DNA of 64,000 bases from Raphanus sativus. Taxonomy: Eukaryota > Streptophyta > Magnoliopsida > Brassicales > Brassicaceae. The notes below the pieces were generated by a model. It was not told the DNA's origin, did no database searches, and saw nothing but the letters and a program-made list of their open reading frames with translations. The position numbers and the translations under genes were made by a program. The stretch covers positions 20,097,579 to 20,161,578 of the forward strand of contig NC_079517.1 of NCBI RefSeq assembly GCF_000801105.2. The letters are read 5' to 3'. This document shows, in pieces, positions 21,109 to 34,378 of this stretch. Position 1 is the first letter of the stretch. Every line of letters begins with the position of its first letter.

Positions 21109-24100
21109 ATGGATACTGGAGTTGTCATCACCCAAGAACCAGTGTTTACAAAGGTATGATGATGATCATAGATATATAATAAGTACATATGTACAAATTT
21201 TACCTCCCTCTTTTAGAATTTTGATTTTACAAGTATAAGTAATTATATTTGAAAATTAAGTAGGTTTCTTCTTTCTTTTTCGTCTACCTTTTTCCTTTTG
21301 CAGTTTGATGATTGAAAACTTTAAAATGATGTTAAGGATCTTAGAAACTAGATCTTGTAAATCTATAGATTATGTATTTTTAGAACACCTTTTGTGTCAA
21401 AACATACATACAAAAGTAGATCTTTCAAGAACTTCTATGTCTGAGAATATTACATCTAAAAGTTGATAAGTTTCAACACAAACTTTTCTGATTTAAGATG
21501 AGTCTGTGATATGGGATATAGCTAGAATCGATGGAAACTTAAAGTTTTGAGATACTAACATGTTTCTTATAAACAGACAAGTGTTCAAGAAGCTCATGCA
21601 GGAGTAGTACTTGAACACTCAACTATGGACGTAGACAAAGTAAACCTGAGTACTGTTCTTGATAACAGCAGAACCAGTACTATTGAGGGGAAACCAGAAG
21701 TTGCTGAGGTTTTAAATGGTCCAGGTAATGGATCAAGAAACTGCGACACATTCAGAACGTTTTAGAGTTGTTAAAAAAACATGAAAATTGTACTGAAAAA
21801 AACTGTTCTTCTATATGATCAGGGAATAAAGAAACAGAAGAATCAAAACACGAAAAAGAAGAAGTGGTCGAAGACAGTAAGATGGTAAAAGAGAAAGAAA
21901 GGGAGACAGAAACGGATGAACAAGGCACAGTCTTTGTTAATCAACCTAAAAACACAGATGATGCGAAGGTAATCTTATTTGATGTGAAATTAGAGAAGGA
22001 GAAAGAAGATGAAACTACTCAAAAACCAGAAGAGGTATTTTCTTTTTCATCTTCCTTGGAGCTTAAGCATCAGAGATGCTCAAGAGAGTAAATATTTTGT
22101 TCTGTTTTGTGCAGGTAAGTGTTGAAACAGAAACCAAGAACTCACAAGAACAAGAGAAGGACATCTCTAAGGTTCTGGTTGATACCGCACATGTTTTCTT
22201 TTTTTTTTTCTAATTATGTTTCTCTCTATCTGCGGAACTAAGAAATCAGTACTCTTATTGCAGGCCATTGAAGAAATACCAATAAAGACTGATGAAGTAG
22301 AAGAAGAAAAAGATTCAAGAACTGTTGAGACCTCTGTAAATGGAACAGAGGCTGAGCACAATGAAACCGTTTCAGTAGAAACATTCACGAGGAACAGTGA
22401 GAACATTGTCAAAGAAACAGCTCCGAAACAAGAAACCACAACACATGTTGTTGAAACTACAGAAAGAGTCCTTGTTGAAGCAGAAAAAGATGAAACTGAG
22501 ACTGTAAATACAGTTGTAAAAGACCCTGAGATCGTTAGTAATGAGGAAACTGCAGTTCATGACCTGAAAGAGAATGAAGAAGCAGTGGAAGCAATCAAGA
22601 ACTCAGATGATGCGGAGCAAGTCTCACGTGAGGTGAGTGGAGACAAAGAAAAAGAAGAAGACATCATCCACAAAGAAGCAGAGGTTTTGTCTTGATTCCT
22701 AAAAAAAGCTAAACATCAGATTTGACTGAGACAACTTAATTCACATCCTCTTTCTGTGCAGGTGCAAGAAAGCCCTACTGTTATCGAAACGCCCACAATA
22801 AAGGAAGAGGACACTGAATCGAAAGCTTCAAAGGAGACTGAGGAACATGAACATGTGTTGGTGAGAGACATACCACAAGACGAGAACCTTAAACCTAAGG
22901 CTGAGACTGTTGATACTTCAACAGTACAAGAATCTGCAATCTTGAAGACTATGGAAACGAAGAGTGAAATGCCACAACAGGGTGAAGCTGAGTCTCTGGT
23001 GACCAAAGAAGTCAGAGAGCAAGAGGATACAGAGAACTTTGAAGTTCCAATAGATCTTGCACTGAAGGTAGATAGAGAAGAGCTGATGGATGAGAAGAAA
23101 GAGGCAGATCAAGTTGCTGGAGCGCAGAGTATAGAGAGAGGTCTAGCATTGAATGAGTCAGAGGCAGAGGAAACCCCAGTTATACAGCACTCGGATGTAG
23201 TAGAGTCAGGTGAGCAGATGGAGAAGCCATCTCTTGAGTCTCCTTCTAAATTATCAGAGGAAACAAGAAAAACCTTAGAAGAGAAGATCCAAGAAAAAGC
23301 TGAAGAAGAAGAAGAAGAAGAAGAAGTATCACCGCATCAAGAAGGCCAAGAAGAAGGTTCTTATGGATCAGAGAAAGTTCCAGTACCAGAAAGTATTGAG
23401 TCATGTCTGCCAGTTGAGAAAGATGAAGAAGTTAAATCTGATGAGTTTATACAAGTTTCATCTGCATCACCTGAAGGTGAAAAACTTGTTGAAGCCAAAA
23501 AGATTGAAGTAATAAAAGCCAATGAGGAAGAAGAACAATTAGCAGCAGACAAGACCCAAAGCATTCTTGATACTGAACCTGTAAAATCTAATGAAGAAAC
23601 TACAGTTCATGAATCTATAGTCTCACATGAGGTGACTGGAGACAGAGAAAAGGAAGAGGACATCATCATCCACAAAGCACAAGAGGTTTTGTCTTGTTTC
23701 CTCAAAGCTAAAGATCAGATTTGAGAAATACAACTTAGTTTTTAACATTATTATATCCTTTTTCTTTGCAGGTGCCAGAAAGTCTTACGATTGTCGAAAC
23801 GCCGACAATTCAGGGTGAGGATATTGAACTGAAAGCTTCAGAGGATACTGAGGAACATGAACATGTGTTAGTGAGAGATATACCACAAGAGGAGACCCTT
23901 GTACCTAAAGCTGAGACTGTAAATACATCAACAGTACATGTATCTGGAGAACCGAGTCTTGACCTGAAGGAGCAAGAAGAGACGGTGAAGACTGTCACAT
24001 CATCTGATGAGGTAAAGATATGAGTTTCATAGATAGTAATTAGTAAGAACCTTAAATTTAAAAGTTTAATAGGTGAATGGCTTGAGTTTGTTATGTTTGT

Positions 24101-27100
24101 TAAGGGTAGGGCTAGGCACCAATACTCGTTACTTGTCTTATACTCGCTACTTGACCAGTACTCGTTTCGTTTTTTCAAGTACTCGTCGTTGCCAAATCAA
24201 GTATCAAGTCATTAAATTTTGTTATTTGCAAATACAGGGCAAGTAACAAGTATCACGAAAAAGTTAATGCAATACTACTTGTTACTTGTTTTACGACTGA
24301 AAAAATTATAACCAAACCATAAAAACCAAAGTCCTAAACTGATATTTTTATATTGTAAGAAGTAGAAAGTACTTTCATGTTGAAAATATTTTATTTGAAA
24401 TAGCTCTCGTATTTTTACTAAGTCGAGTAAACAAAACGAAATTTCATAACTTTCTCTTATAGAATATTATCTATCAAATAATTTTTAGAAACTTGAAAAT
24501 ATATCCACATAATTCATAAGTATTTATAAGTAGTAAGTAATCAAACAAGACAAATAACTTGCAAGTAACATATTTTTGGACAAGTACTCAAAATAACAAA
24601 TACTCCTTTCCGACAAGGCAGACATAAATCGAAAAATTCCATTACTCGTTTTAGGCAAGACAAGTATCAAGTATATTTAAAAATGCAAGTAATCGACTTA
24701 CGACCACCCCTGGTTAAGGCCTAAGGGCCAAATTTACTTTTGTCTTAATTTATCAAAAACCTGAAAAACAGAATAGGTATATAGTCTTTAAGTTATCAAA
24801 GATAAAGATCAATTTGAGCAAAACATGTGTTCAAAAAACTTGAACACTTTTATCCATTTTTTTGGTGCAGGTGCAACAAAGTATTACGTTAATGGAACCG
24901 CCAAAACTCTCACCGGAACAAATATCTAAAGATACAGAAGAAGACGAACATGTTTTGGAGAGAAGCATGCCACAGGGTGAGATCTTTGTAACTGAAGCTG
25001 AGTCTCTGGTAACCAAAGAAAGCAAAGAGACGGTTATGGACCTGAAAGAACAAGAGAAAACAGAGAAACTCGAAGAAGTTCCATCAGATCTTGCATTGGA
25101 GGTAGATAAAGAGGAGGTTATGGAGGAGAAGAAAGAGGCGGTAGATGATGTTGCTGGAGATCAGACTACGGAGAGAGGTCTAGAACTGAATGAGTCAGAG
25201 GCAGATCTGGTTGAGAAGCAATCTATTGAGTCACCTTCTGAGGAAACAAGCAAAACCTTAGGCGAGAAGATCCAAGAAAAACCAGAAGAAGAAGAAGAAG
25301 AAGTAGCACCGCATCAAGAAGGTCAAGAGGAAGGTTCTTATATATTAGAGACAAAAGAAGAAGGCCAAGAGAGAGTTTCAGTACCAGAAAGTAGTGAGGT
25401 TGAAGAAAAATCCCAAGAAGAAAGGAGTCTTGATCTAACTCTTTTGCAAGAAGAATCATGCTTGCCATTGGAGCAAAATGAAGAAGAAATAAAAGAGCAA
25501 ATCCACAAGCATGAACAAGAAAATGAAGAAGTCAAATCTGATGAAGTTACACAAGTTTCATCTGGATCACCTGAAGGTGAGAGCGTTGTTGAAGCCAAAA
25601 AGAAGGAAGAAATAAAAGCCAATGAGGAAGAACAAGTAGTAAAAACTGAGACTGTAAATACAGTTGAAAAAGACCCTGAGATAGTCAGTAATGAAGAAAC
25701 TACAGTTCATGACCTGAAAGAGAATGAAGAAGCAGTGGAAGCAATCAAGAACTCAGATGATGCAGAGCAAGTCTCACGTGAGGTGACTGGAGACAAAGAA
25801 AAAGAAGAAGACATCATCCACAAAGAAGCAGAGGTTTTGTCTTGATTCCTAAAAAAGCTAAACATCAGATTTGATTGAGACAACTTAATTTACATCCTCT
25901 TTCTGTGCAGGTGCAAGAAAGCCCTACTGTTATCCAAACGCCCACAATACAGGGAAAGGACATTGAACCGAAAACTTCAAAGGAGACTGAGGAACATGAA
26001 CATGTGTTGGTGAGAGACATACCACAAGACGAGACCCTTGTACCTAAGGCTGAGACTGTAGATACTTCAACAGTACAAGAATCTGAAATCTTGAAGACTT
26101 TGGAGACGAAGAGTGATGAAACAGATGCCGAACCGAGTCTTGAACTGAAAGAGAAAGAAGAGACCGTCACACCATCTGATGAGGTAAGGATATGATTTTC
26201 CATAGATATTAAGAACATTGAGTTTACATGTTTAATTGGTGGATGGCTTCAGTTTGTTAAAGCCAAAACTACTTTTGTCTTAATAATAATTTAAATAAAA
26301 CAGAAGAGGTTTAGTCTTCCTTTTTTTTTGTACAGGTGTTAGTCGAACTGCCAAAACCCTCACCAGATCAAAGATCCATAGATACTGAAGAAAATGAGCA
26401 TGTTTTGGGTAGTAAAATGCCACAACAGGGTGAAGCTGAGTCTCTGGTGACCAAAGAAGAAGTAGCACCACATCAAGAAGGCCAAAAGGAAGGTTCTTAT
26501 GGATCGGAGACAGTTCCAGTACCAGAAAGTATTGAGCAAGAAGAATTATGTCTGCCAGTTGAGAAAGATGAAGAAGTTAAATCTGATGACGTTATACAAG
26601 TTTCATCTGCATCACCTGAAGGTGAGACACTTGTTGAAGCCAAAAAGATTGAAGTAATAAAATCCAATGAGGAAGAAGAACAATTAGTAGCAGACAAGAT
26701 CCAAAGCATTCTTGAGATAGTTGATACCGAACCAGTAAAATCTAATGAAGAAACTACAGTTCATGAATCTATAGTCTCACACGAGGAAATTGGAGACAGA
26801 GAAAAGGAAGAGGACATCATCATCCACAAAGCACAAGAGGTTTTGTCTTGTTTCCTCAAAGCTAAAGATCAGATTTGAGAAAGACAACTTAATTTTAACA
26901 TTATTTACAACTTTTTCTGTGCAGGTGCAAGAAAGTCTTGCCATTGTCGAAACGCCGACAATTGAGGATGAGGACATTGAACTGAAAGCTTCAAAGGATA
27001 ATGAGGAGCATGAACATGTGTTGGTGAGAGACATACCACAAGAGGAGACCCTTGTACCTAAAGCTGAGACAGTAAATACTTCAACAGTACATGTATCTGG

Positions 27101-30100
27101 AGAACCGAGTCTTGACCTGAAAGAGCAAGAAGAGACGGTGAAGACTGTCACATCATCTGATGAGGTAAAGATATGAGTTTCATAGATAGTAATTAGTAAG
27201 AACCTTAAATTTAAAGGTTTAGTTGGTGAATGGCTTGAGTTTGTTATGTTTGTTAAGGGACCAAAACTACTTTTGTCTTAATATATCAAAAACCTGAAAA
27301 ACAGAAGACAAATAGTCTTTAATTTATCAAAGATAAAGATCAGATTTGAGCAAAACATGTGTTCAGAAAACTTGATAAACACTTTTATCCATTTTTTTTG
27401 TGCAGGTGCAACAAAGTATTACGTTAATGGAACCGCCAAAACAAATATCTAAAGATACCGAAGAAGACGAACATGTTTTGGAGAGAAGCATCCCACAGGG
27501 TGAGATCTTTGTAACTGAAGCTGAGTCTCTGGTGACCAAAGAAAACAAAGAGACGGTTATGGACCTGAAAGAACAAGAGAAAACAGAGAAACTCGAAGAA
27601 GTTCCATCAGATCTTGCGTTGGAGGTAGATAAAGAGGAGGTTATGGATGAGAAGAAAGAGGCAGATGATGTTGCTGGAGATCAGAATATGGAGAGAGGTC
27701 TAGAACTGAATGAGTCAGAGGCAAAGCTGGTTGAGAAGCAATCTATTGAGTCACCTTCTGAGGAAACAAGCAAAACCTTAGGCGAGAAGATCCAAGAAGT
27801 TCAAGAGGAAGGTTCCTATGAGCTTAAAGAAAAATCCCAAGAAGAAAGGAGTCTTGATCTAACTCCTTTGCAAGAAGAATCATGCTTGCCATTGGAGCAA
27901 AGTGAAGAAGAAATAAAAGAGCAAATCCACAAGCATGAACAGGAAAATGAAGAAGTCAAATCTGATGAAGTTACACAAGTTTCATATGCATCACCTGTAA
28001 AATCCAATGAAGATGACATAGCAGAGAGCTTAAGCTCAGTAAGTTTTTCGGTTTTTACATTATCCCCTGCGTTTCAGCCTCCTCCTCTTATCAGCAGAAC
28101 TAATAAAGGGTACTCTTACGCAGGCCGGTGAAGAGATACAGACAGAAAGGAAGGATGGAGATAATGTACAAAAGGATGAGACTGCTGAGACATCTGTAAA
28201 CGGTACAGAGGATGAGCACAAGGCAACGGTATTAGAAGAAGGGATCTCAAAGAACGATGAGAGCATTGTGCCTGAAAATACTTCAGAAGAAATCAAAAAC
28301 TCAGATGAAGCAGAGGAAAAATTACATAAGGTGACTGGAGACAGAGAAAAGGAAGAGGACATCATGACCTGGAAAACAACAAAAGAGGTTATTTTTTAAT
28401 CTTAGTAGCTTAGACATTTCAGACAAGATTATTAACTATTAATCCCTTTTTGCATGCAGATGCATGAAGAGAACACTACCATGGAACATGAAAATTTGTT
28501 GGTGAGGGATGTGCCCCAGATTGTTACTTTTGTAACTGAAGCGGAGGATGTAAACACTTCAACTGTCCACAAGTTCGAAAGTAATGAAGCAGAGGTGGGC
28601 CAAGTAAAACAGGAAACAGAGACAGTCATTTCATCTGATGAGGTAAGTATACATAATCTCCATAGATTTTTGATTTTCTCACGTGCTGCTTCTTTTTCTG
28701 TCTGATATTTTATGTTGAGGTTAGATTTAAGACACAATAGAATGACATGAGTTAATCAATCCAAAAACTACTTTTGTTACTACACAGCTTAGCTTATGAT
28801 TTTGTTTCTTTTTTCTCTTGATCGAAAGTTACTTAACATTTTTGGATTTGCCTGTCTTTTACCTTCTCTGCATTTCTCGAAAATAATTTTTTTTTTAAAA
28901 TTCAACAGGTGAGACCTTCTGAGCAAGTTGATGATTTTGAGACAGAAGAATATGTTGAGGTTAAACATAAGGAACCCCTTCAGAAACTGAAGCTGAGACA
29001 TGTAACTGAAGCTGAGACAGAAGTGAGGGACACGCAACAAGGTGAGACCATTGATGAACCTGAGTCTGTAGATACTTCAACAGTACAAGAAGCTGCAGTA
29101 TTGAACACATTGGAGATAAAGATCAATGAATCAGAGGCAGTTCATAGCGCAATAGTTGGAGAAGAAGAAGAAAGACAAGTGCCATCCCTTGAATCTCCTT
29201 CAGAGGAAACAAGCAAAACTGCAGATGAGAAGATCGAAGAAGAAGTAACTCTGCAGCAACAAAGTGAAGAGACAGTAACAGTTCCAGAAAGTAGTGAACT
29301 TGGAGTACAAGCCAAGGAAGAAGAAGAAGAATCATGCCCACCAAAAAATGAAACGAAAGAGAAAATGAGTGAAGAAGATAGTAGTACTAGTGCTGTGGAA
29401 GAAAAATCTGATCAAGTTTCATCTGCACCACTTTCAGAGGAACCGGAAGCGGAAAAGATTGAAGACTTGAAAGAAAATGAAGAAGAACAAGTAGCAGAGG
29501 CTGTTGAACCTCATAGTTCACCTCCAGAGGAAAGCAATACTGTGGCTGAAAAAGTGAAGGAGACAGAACCGATGGGAGATACTGGAACAGGATCCTCCTC
29601 TAAACTGGTTGAAGAAGAGAAGCTGAAGCAAGACAAAGAGATTCTTGAAGTTCCTTCTAGTGAAACAATTCCACAAGAGACTCTATATGATGATGTTACA
29701 GAAACCCATGAGGAAGAAGCACAGACAAGAGATATTGAACCTTTTGTGAGTGATAAACATCAGGAGGAGGAACAAGCCAACGAGGAAAGCCCCAGAAAGA
29801 AGGTCATTTCAGCAGAGGAAGGAGAAATACAAACAAGAGAGCCTGAAGAAGAAAATATGGTTGATTCTTCTGAGAAGAATAATAATGAGACTCTAATTGC
29901 AGAGACAAAGAAAGAAGATGAAGATGAGACAGTGGGTTTAGATGATGCTTCAAAGACATCAGAAAATGAATGCAGTAAGCAAGAAGAGTTTGAGAATCTT
30001 GAAACCCCAAAGGTAGAGGACAAGAGCCAGGAAGTTTCTGAGACCATGGAAGAAATAGAAACTACAGGTGGTGATCAGAGTCCATCCTTTATCACAGAAC

Positions 30101-33100
30101 TAGAAGACCAAATTCCAAAGCAAATTAAGGAGATTCATGAAGAAGAAATAAAGGAAGCTCAAGCTGTGGTTGATCAGACTTCATCCTTAATTTCAGAACA
30201 AGTTGAAGAGATTCATGAAGAAGAAACAAAGGAATCACACAAGGTAGAAGATCTGAGTGGTCAGAATCTTCCAGTTGAAGCATCACAGACTCTGTCTTCA
30301 GAACTTGATGATAAAACTGCAAAGCAGGTTGAAGAAGAAACAAAGGCACATAAGTTACAAGAAGAAGAAGAAGAAGAAGAAGAAACAAAACCAAAAGAAT
30401 CAGATGATCAGATTGAGACTTCAACTGATGTCACAAAGGTAGAAGATGAAGAAGAAGATACAAAGGAAACTGATACCCAAGTGGCTGAGATAATGAAAGC
30501 TCAAGAGTTAAAGGGAACTCTACAACCCGGTGCAGCTATGGAAGATCAAGATCCTGAAAACAGCTCAGATGATTTTACTTTCTCAAAGCCAATAGGAGAT
30601 GAGAATAGCTCAACTCTTCCAGTTGTTGGAATCTTGAAAGAACTCCAGACTACATTGGAGGAGAGTGAGAGAGGAAATTATTTGAATTCAATCAATGCAG
30701 AACCAGAAACCTTGGAGAAGAGTCTTGTCTTGGAGGAGACTCCAGCTTCTGAGATAATAGAAGCAAACATGTTACAAGACAGCATAAGCAGAGAGCTTGA
30801 ATTCAATGTAGAAGAAACTCCAGCTGATTTGTCACTTACAGAAGTGTTACCTGGTGAGAAAATTCTGATTCCATCAAATCAAGAAGAAGGCAAGAAACAA
30901 GAAGATTTGAATGCTTCAACATCAGAGAAGACAAGCCTACAAGAAGAAGAGCATCCCGGAGATTTTGAAATCTCTAACAAGGAGCACAACGCAGAGACTC
31001 AAGAAACTGTTAAAGAAGAAGATCAAACTTTTGATAATAAAGAGGAAAAGAAGAATGAGGAGTTACAAGATGAGAAGCTTAGTACTCTTTATGCGACAAG
31101 GGAAACCGATGAAACTTCTTCACCAGAAGTGAATAATAATAATAATAATCAAGAAGATGCAAGTGAGCTCGGAGTTAATCATGATTCCGCTACTACACCG
31201 CAAGTAGAAGAAGAGCAAGAAGCACAGAGTGTGTTGGGGAATGATCAAGAGGTATTAACATCAGAGAAGAAAATCACAGAGCCTCTGAGTGTAGGTGAGA
31301 AAGAATTAACTGAACAACATGTTCAGGCTCAGGCCGTATCAGATGATACAAAGAGCAGTAATGAGATGGATTTTAATTCAGAACAAATACCAAAGGATCA
31401 AAGAGAAGAGGCTGGAGAAACTGCTGATTCTTTGATCACAAGTGAAAAAGTCCAACTGCAAGATCTGTCCAAGGGCTTTGGACAAGAGAAACAACAGTCG
31501 ACTGATCTCGCATATGTCCAGGAAGATCTTGATGGTGAAATAAAAGATGAGGGCCATGATTCAGTTTTAGCACATAAGAAAGATTCAGACTTAATTGAGG
31601 AGAAGAAGGAGGTTGATTATGTGAAGACAGAGCCGGAAGATGCAATCAAACATGGAGTTTCCACACAAGAGGTAGTATTTAAAGCAAAGACACATCACTG
31701 TATTTTAGTTAACTTACATAACTATATTTTGTCTTTCCTTGCTAACCAAACTTTTTAATGTCAATACAGAAGAACATATGTGAAAAAACTGGCCTTGAAG
31801 CAACAAAAGAGATATACCAAGAGGAGTGCAAGAAAACAGATACTGCAACTGGTGTCAAGGAAGAGATCAAAGAAGAAGAGGTCTGAAAGAGAACATTATT
31901 CAGTTTTTTTTATTGTTTTTCTTTTCTTTCCACAATCATCTATAATATCTAAGCCGAATTGATTATGTGCAGAAGGAAACAACAGAGGATAGTTTGAACA
32001 GTATGAAGAACGCCGATGATGAAACTAAAGATTATGGCCTTGATTCAGTCGTAGCACAAAAGAAAGAATCAGGCTCAATAGAAGAGAAGAAGGAGGTTGA
32101 TTATGTGAAGACAGAGCTAGAAGATGCAGTTAAACATGGAGTTTGCACTGAAGAGGTAAATATCTTAAGCAAAGAAAGATAACTATTTTAGTTAGCTTAT
32201 GGTTCTACTAATTGTCTTTCATTGCTAACCGAACTTTTTAATGTGATATTATCTAACACAGAATAACAATATGTTTGGAAAAATTGGCCAGGAAGCAACA
32301 AAAGAGATCTATGAAGAGGAGTCTAAGCAAACAAATACTGTAACTGCTATCAAGGAAGAGATGAAAGAAGAAAAGGTCTGAAAAAGATAACATTATAGTA
32401 TTTTATTGTTTTTGGTTTGATAATCATCTATATCTAAACTGGATTAGTTCTCTGCAGAAGGACACACCAGAAGATTTTTTGAACAGTATGAAGAACACTG
32501 ATGATGCTACAGAAAAATCAAAACCCGAGATTCAAGAGATTGACAAATTGTCTCCTGCCAGTGAAACACCACAAAAGGTTAATCATCTTACCTTTTTTCA
32601 TGAAGTGATGGGCACAAATTCTTCCTACGTCACAAGTAATTCCTACAAACAAAAGCTGATCTTCATTATTTTTATTTTTTTTTGCAGCAAGGAGATGAAG
32701 TTCCAACCCAACAGAAAAGGGAAATAGCTGATGATGTTCCAAAGATAGAGAATCTAGAGATTGCAGAAAAGGTGCAGCAAAAATATGGAGAAGATGAGAC
32801 TGAACCAACCGTAAAAGAACCAGCTAGGAAGTCGCTATCAGACCTCATCCAAAATGTGAAAGTAACAGACAAGCCTGAAGTTGCAACAACAGAACCTCGC
32901 ATGGAAGAAGAGGCGACGGCAGAGGGAGAAGATGAGGATGGAGAGGAACATAAAGATGATAAAACAAGTCCAGATTCCATTGTGATGGTTGAAGCTAAAG
33001 ATACAGTTAGCATCATCAAAACTCAAAAGAAATCACATGGCATTCTCTCTGGTGTTGGCTCAAAGGTGAAACATTCAATTTCAAAGGTGAAAAAAGCACT

Positions 33101-33146
33101 CACTGGGAAATCTTCTCACCCAACAAAGCCCTCATCACCACAGTGA
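21109..33146 (+). CDS. RBB1: RBB1-like giant Glu-rich protein (20 exons, 2951 aa)
   Basis: Exons by my reading: 21109-21153, 21577-21724, 21823-22034, 22115-22171, 22264-22683, 22762-23685, 23772-24011, 24871-25833, 25911-26183, 26336-26839, 26925-27164, 27406-28038, 28124-28387, 28460-28642, 28909-31671, 31770-31880, 31973-32155, 32262-32375, 32458-32577, 32688-33146. All introns are GT-AG; all are phase 0 except the second (phase 1), and the joined frame is open to TGA at 33144-33146. The product is very acidic and repetitive (SNEETTVHD, EHEHVLVRDIPQ, KSDEVTQVSS), probably disordered or coiled, with no signal peptide or membrane segment, and ends in a basic tail (ILSGVGSKVKHSISKVKKAL). Length, composition and tail fit Arabidopsis At5g40450, about 2.9 thousand residues, a cytosolic angiosperm protein required for vacuolar bulb formation. 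Small exons and a few non-consensus donors (GTTTTG, GTTCTG) leave some borders unproven. Confidence 0.75.
22493..27995 (+). repeat. Tandem duplication of an exon block inside the RBB1-like gene
   Basis: Unit 1 (about 22493-25640: end of exon 5, exons 6-8) is repeated as unit 2 (about 25643-27995: end of exon 8, exons 9-12). Exons 7 and 11 are both 240 bp and their 80-residue products differ at 6 positions by my count; the introns after them are nearly identical apart from a transposon in the first. Exon 8 aligns with exon 12, exon 5's tail with exon 8's tail. Exon 6 matches exon 9 at its start and exon 10 at its end, as if two exons had been fused. Exon 13 is a more diverged relative of exon 5, and exons 16-17 of 18-19, so the gene has grown by repeated block duplication. 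Confidence 0.85.
24107..24712. mobile_element. hAT-like MITE (606 bp) in intron 7 of the RBB1-like gene
   Basis: Intron 7 and its duplicate, intron 11, are near-identical except for this insert. It starts TAGGGCTAGGCA and ends, inverted, CAGGGGTGGTCG, both hAT-like. Flanks read GTTAAGGG (24099-24106) and GTTAAGGC (24713-24720); the empty intron 11 has GTTAAGGG, so one copy has mutated. The interior consists largely of 'caagta / tacttg' words and has no ORF. It entered after the exon-block duplication, or was lost from the other copy. Confidence 0.8.
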
Positions 33147-34378
33147 GGAGGCCAAAAACAAAACAAACAATATCTATAATGGTTTCTTTTTATTTTTCGT
33201 TTGTTGACTGATTTGGTTGGCTTTTGTGAATATTACAGCTTTGTTTGTGGGTTGTTGTTTTCATAATCTTTTCCCATATAAATTTCAGAATGAATAGGTG
33301 TTATTACATTTACGTATGCTTTCATAAAGAAGAATACTAGGTCTTCTTCGTATATGGAATCTGATCACCAGAATTCATAAACTATGAAGCTCTTTTAAGG
33401 AAGCAAACAACGAATTCAAAGAAAACGAGTACTGAGAGTGAGAGATTGACACCTCGTTTACTAGCACTAATCGCACAACACAACATGTCAAATTCTAATC
33501 AATATTCACCTACGTGTTTGGGTGCTTTGGCCATAGCACTGTATCTTTATCTCACTCTTTCACCTCTATCTCGAGGTCGGCTTGACTTGGAACTTTATTC
33601 TTAGAACAAATGGATTCCCGATATACCATTAGTAGGAACTGATATCTAAACATAAATCTAAACTAAGAATCAGAAACTAAATTTAAAAAGAAATTTATAG
33701 ACTATAAGGTTTTGCGTTAAGGTTCAGATGAATATTGTCGGATTACTTTTGTGAAAATGAACTAAGGGGTGAAGATCCTTGTAACAACGGTCTCCTCCTC
33801 TCTAGAGACTGGTGTGCTACTTATCAAAAAAATCGAACTATTCAACACGGAATTAATTATTGAACACATTTAATAAAATAAATCCAAAAAATATAATTTT
33901 AAAATAAATTATAAAAAGTCATAAAACCGGAATAAAATCAGATCATTCCAAAAATATCAAATCTTCCAGATATCCGATTACTCCTTAACCTCGCCTGAAA
34001 AGGGAATAAAAAGAAGTGAGTAATAGAGGAGTCACTCAATGATGTATGGGATGTTGTTATATGATGTTAGCTCTAGGTATGGGGTCTTATAGATCCGCTT
34101 TATTTCATTTGATTACTCATGCAAACCACAGACTCAGTATATAGACGACTATATAGGCTTAGATCTAGCATGAAACAAACACGGAGTCTAGTACATCTCA
34201 CCGAACGTCAATCAATCTGCTAATAGCACATAGCTACTCTCTGCACCACGCATTTCCTCATAAATATATATACATATACTTGTAGCATCGCTAATACAAT
34301 CTGTCTCTGTATCCCCGTCCATCATAGCGTCTAATGCAAACGTCTCTGCACCACACCCCCACACAGTAGCGTCTAAGT
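33147..34378. other. RBB1-like 3' flank and intergenic DNA
   Basis: The first 150-200 bases are T-rich and look like a plant 3' UTR, but I see no perfect AATAAA near a clear cleavage site. Beyond about 33400 no gene is supported. Near 34325-34430 three imperfect copies of a motif like 'agcgtctaa..caaacgtctctg' occur about 43 bp apart. The stretch is probably old retroelement sequence. Confidence 0.4.

Noticed and set aside
22167..32808. Many Ser/Leu-rich minus-strand frames opposite the RBB1-like exons
   Set aside because: Antisense of GAA/GAG-rich coding sequence gives long TTC/CTC frames without stops; they track the exons exactly.
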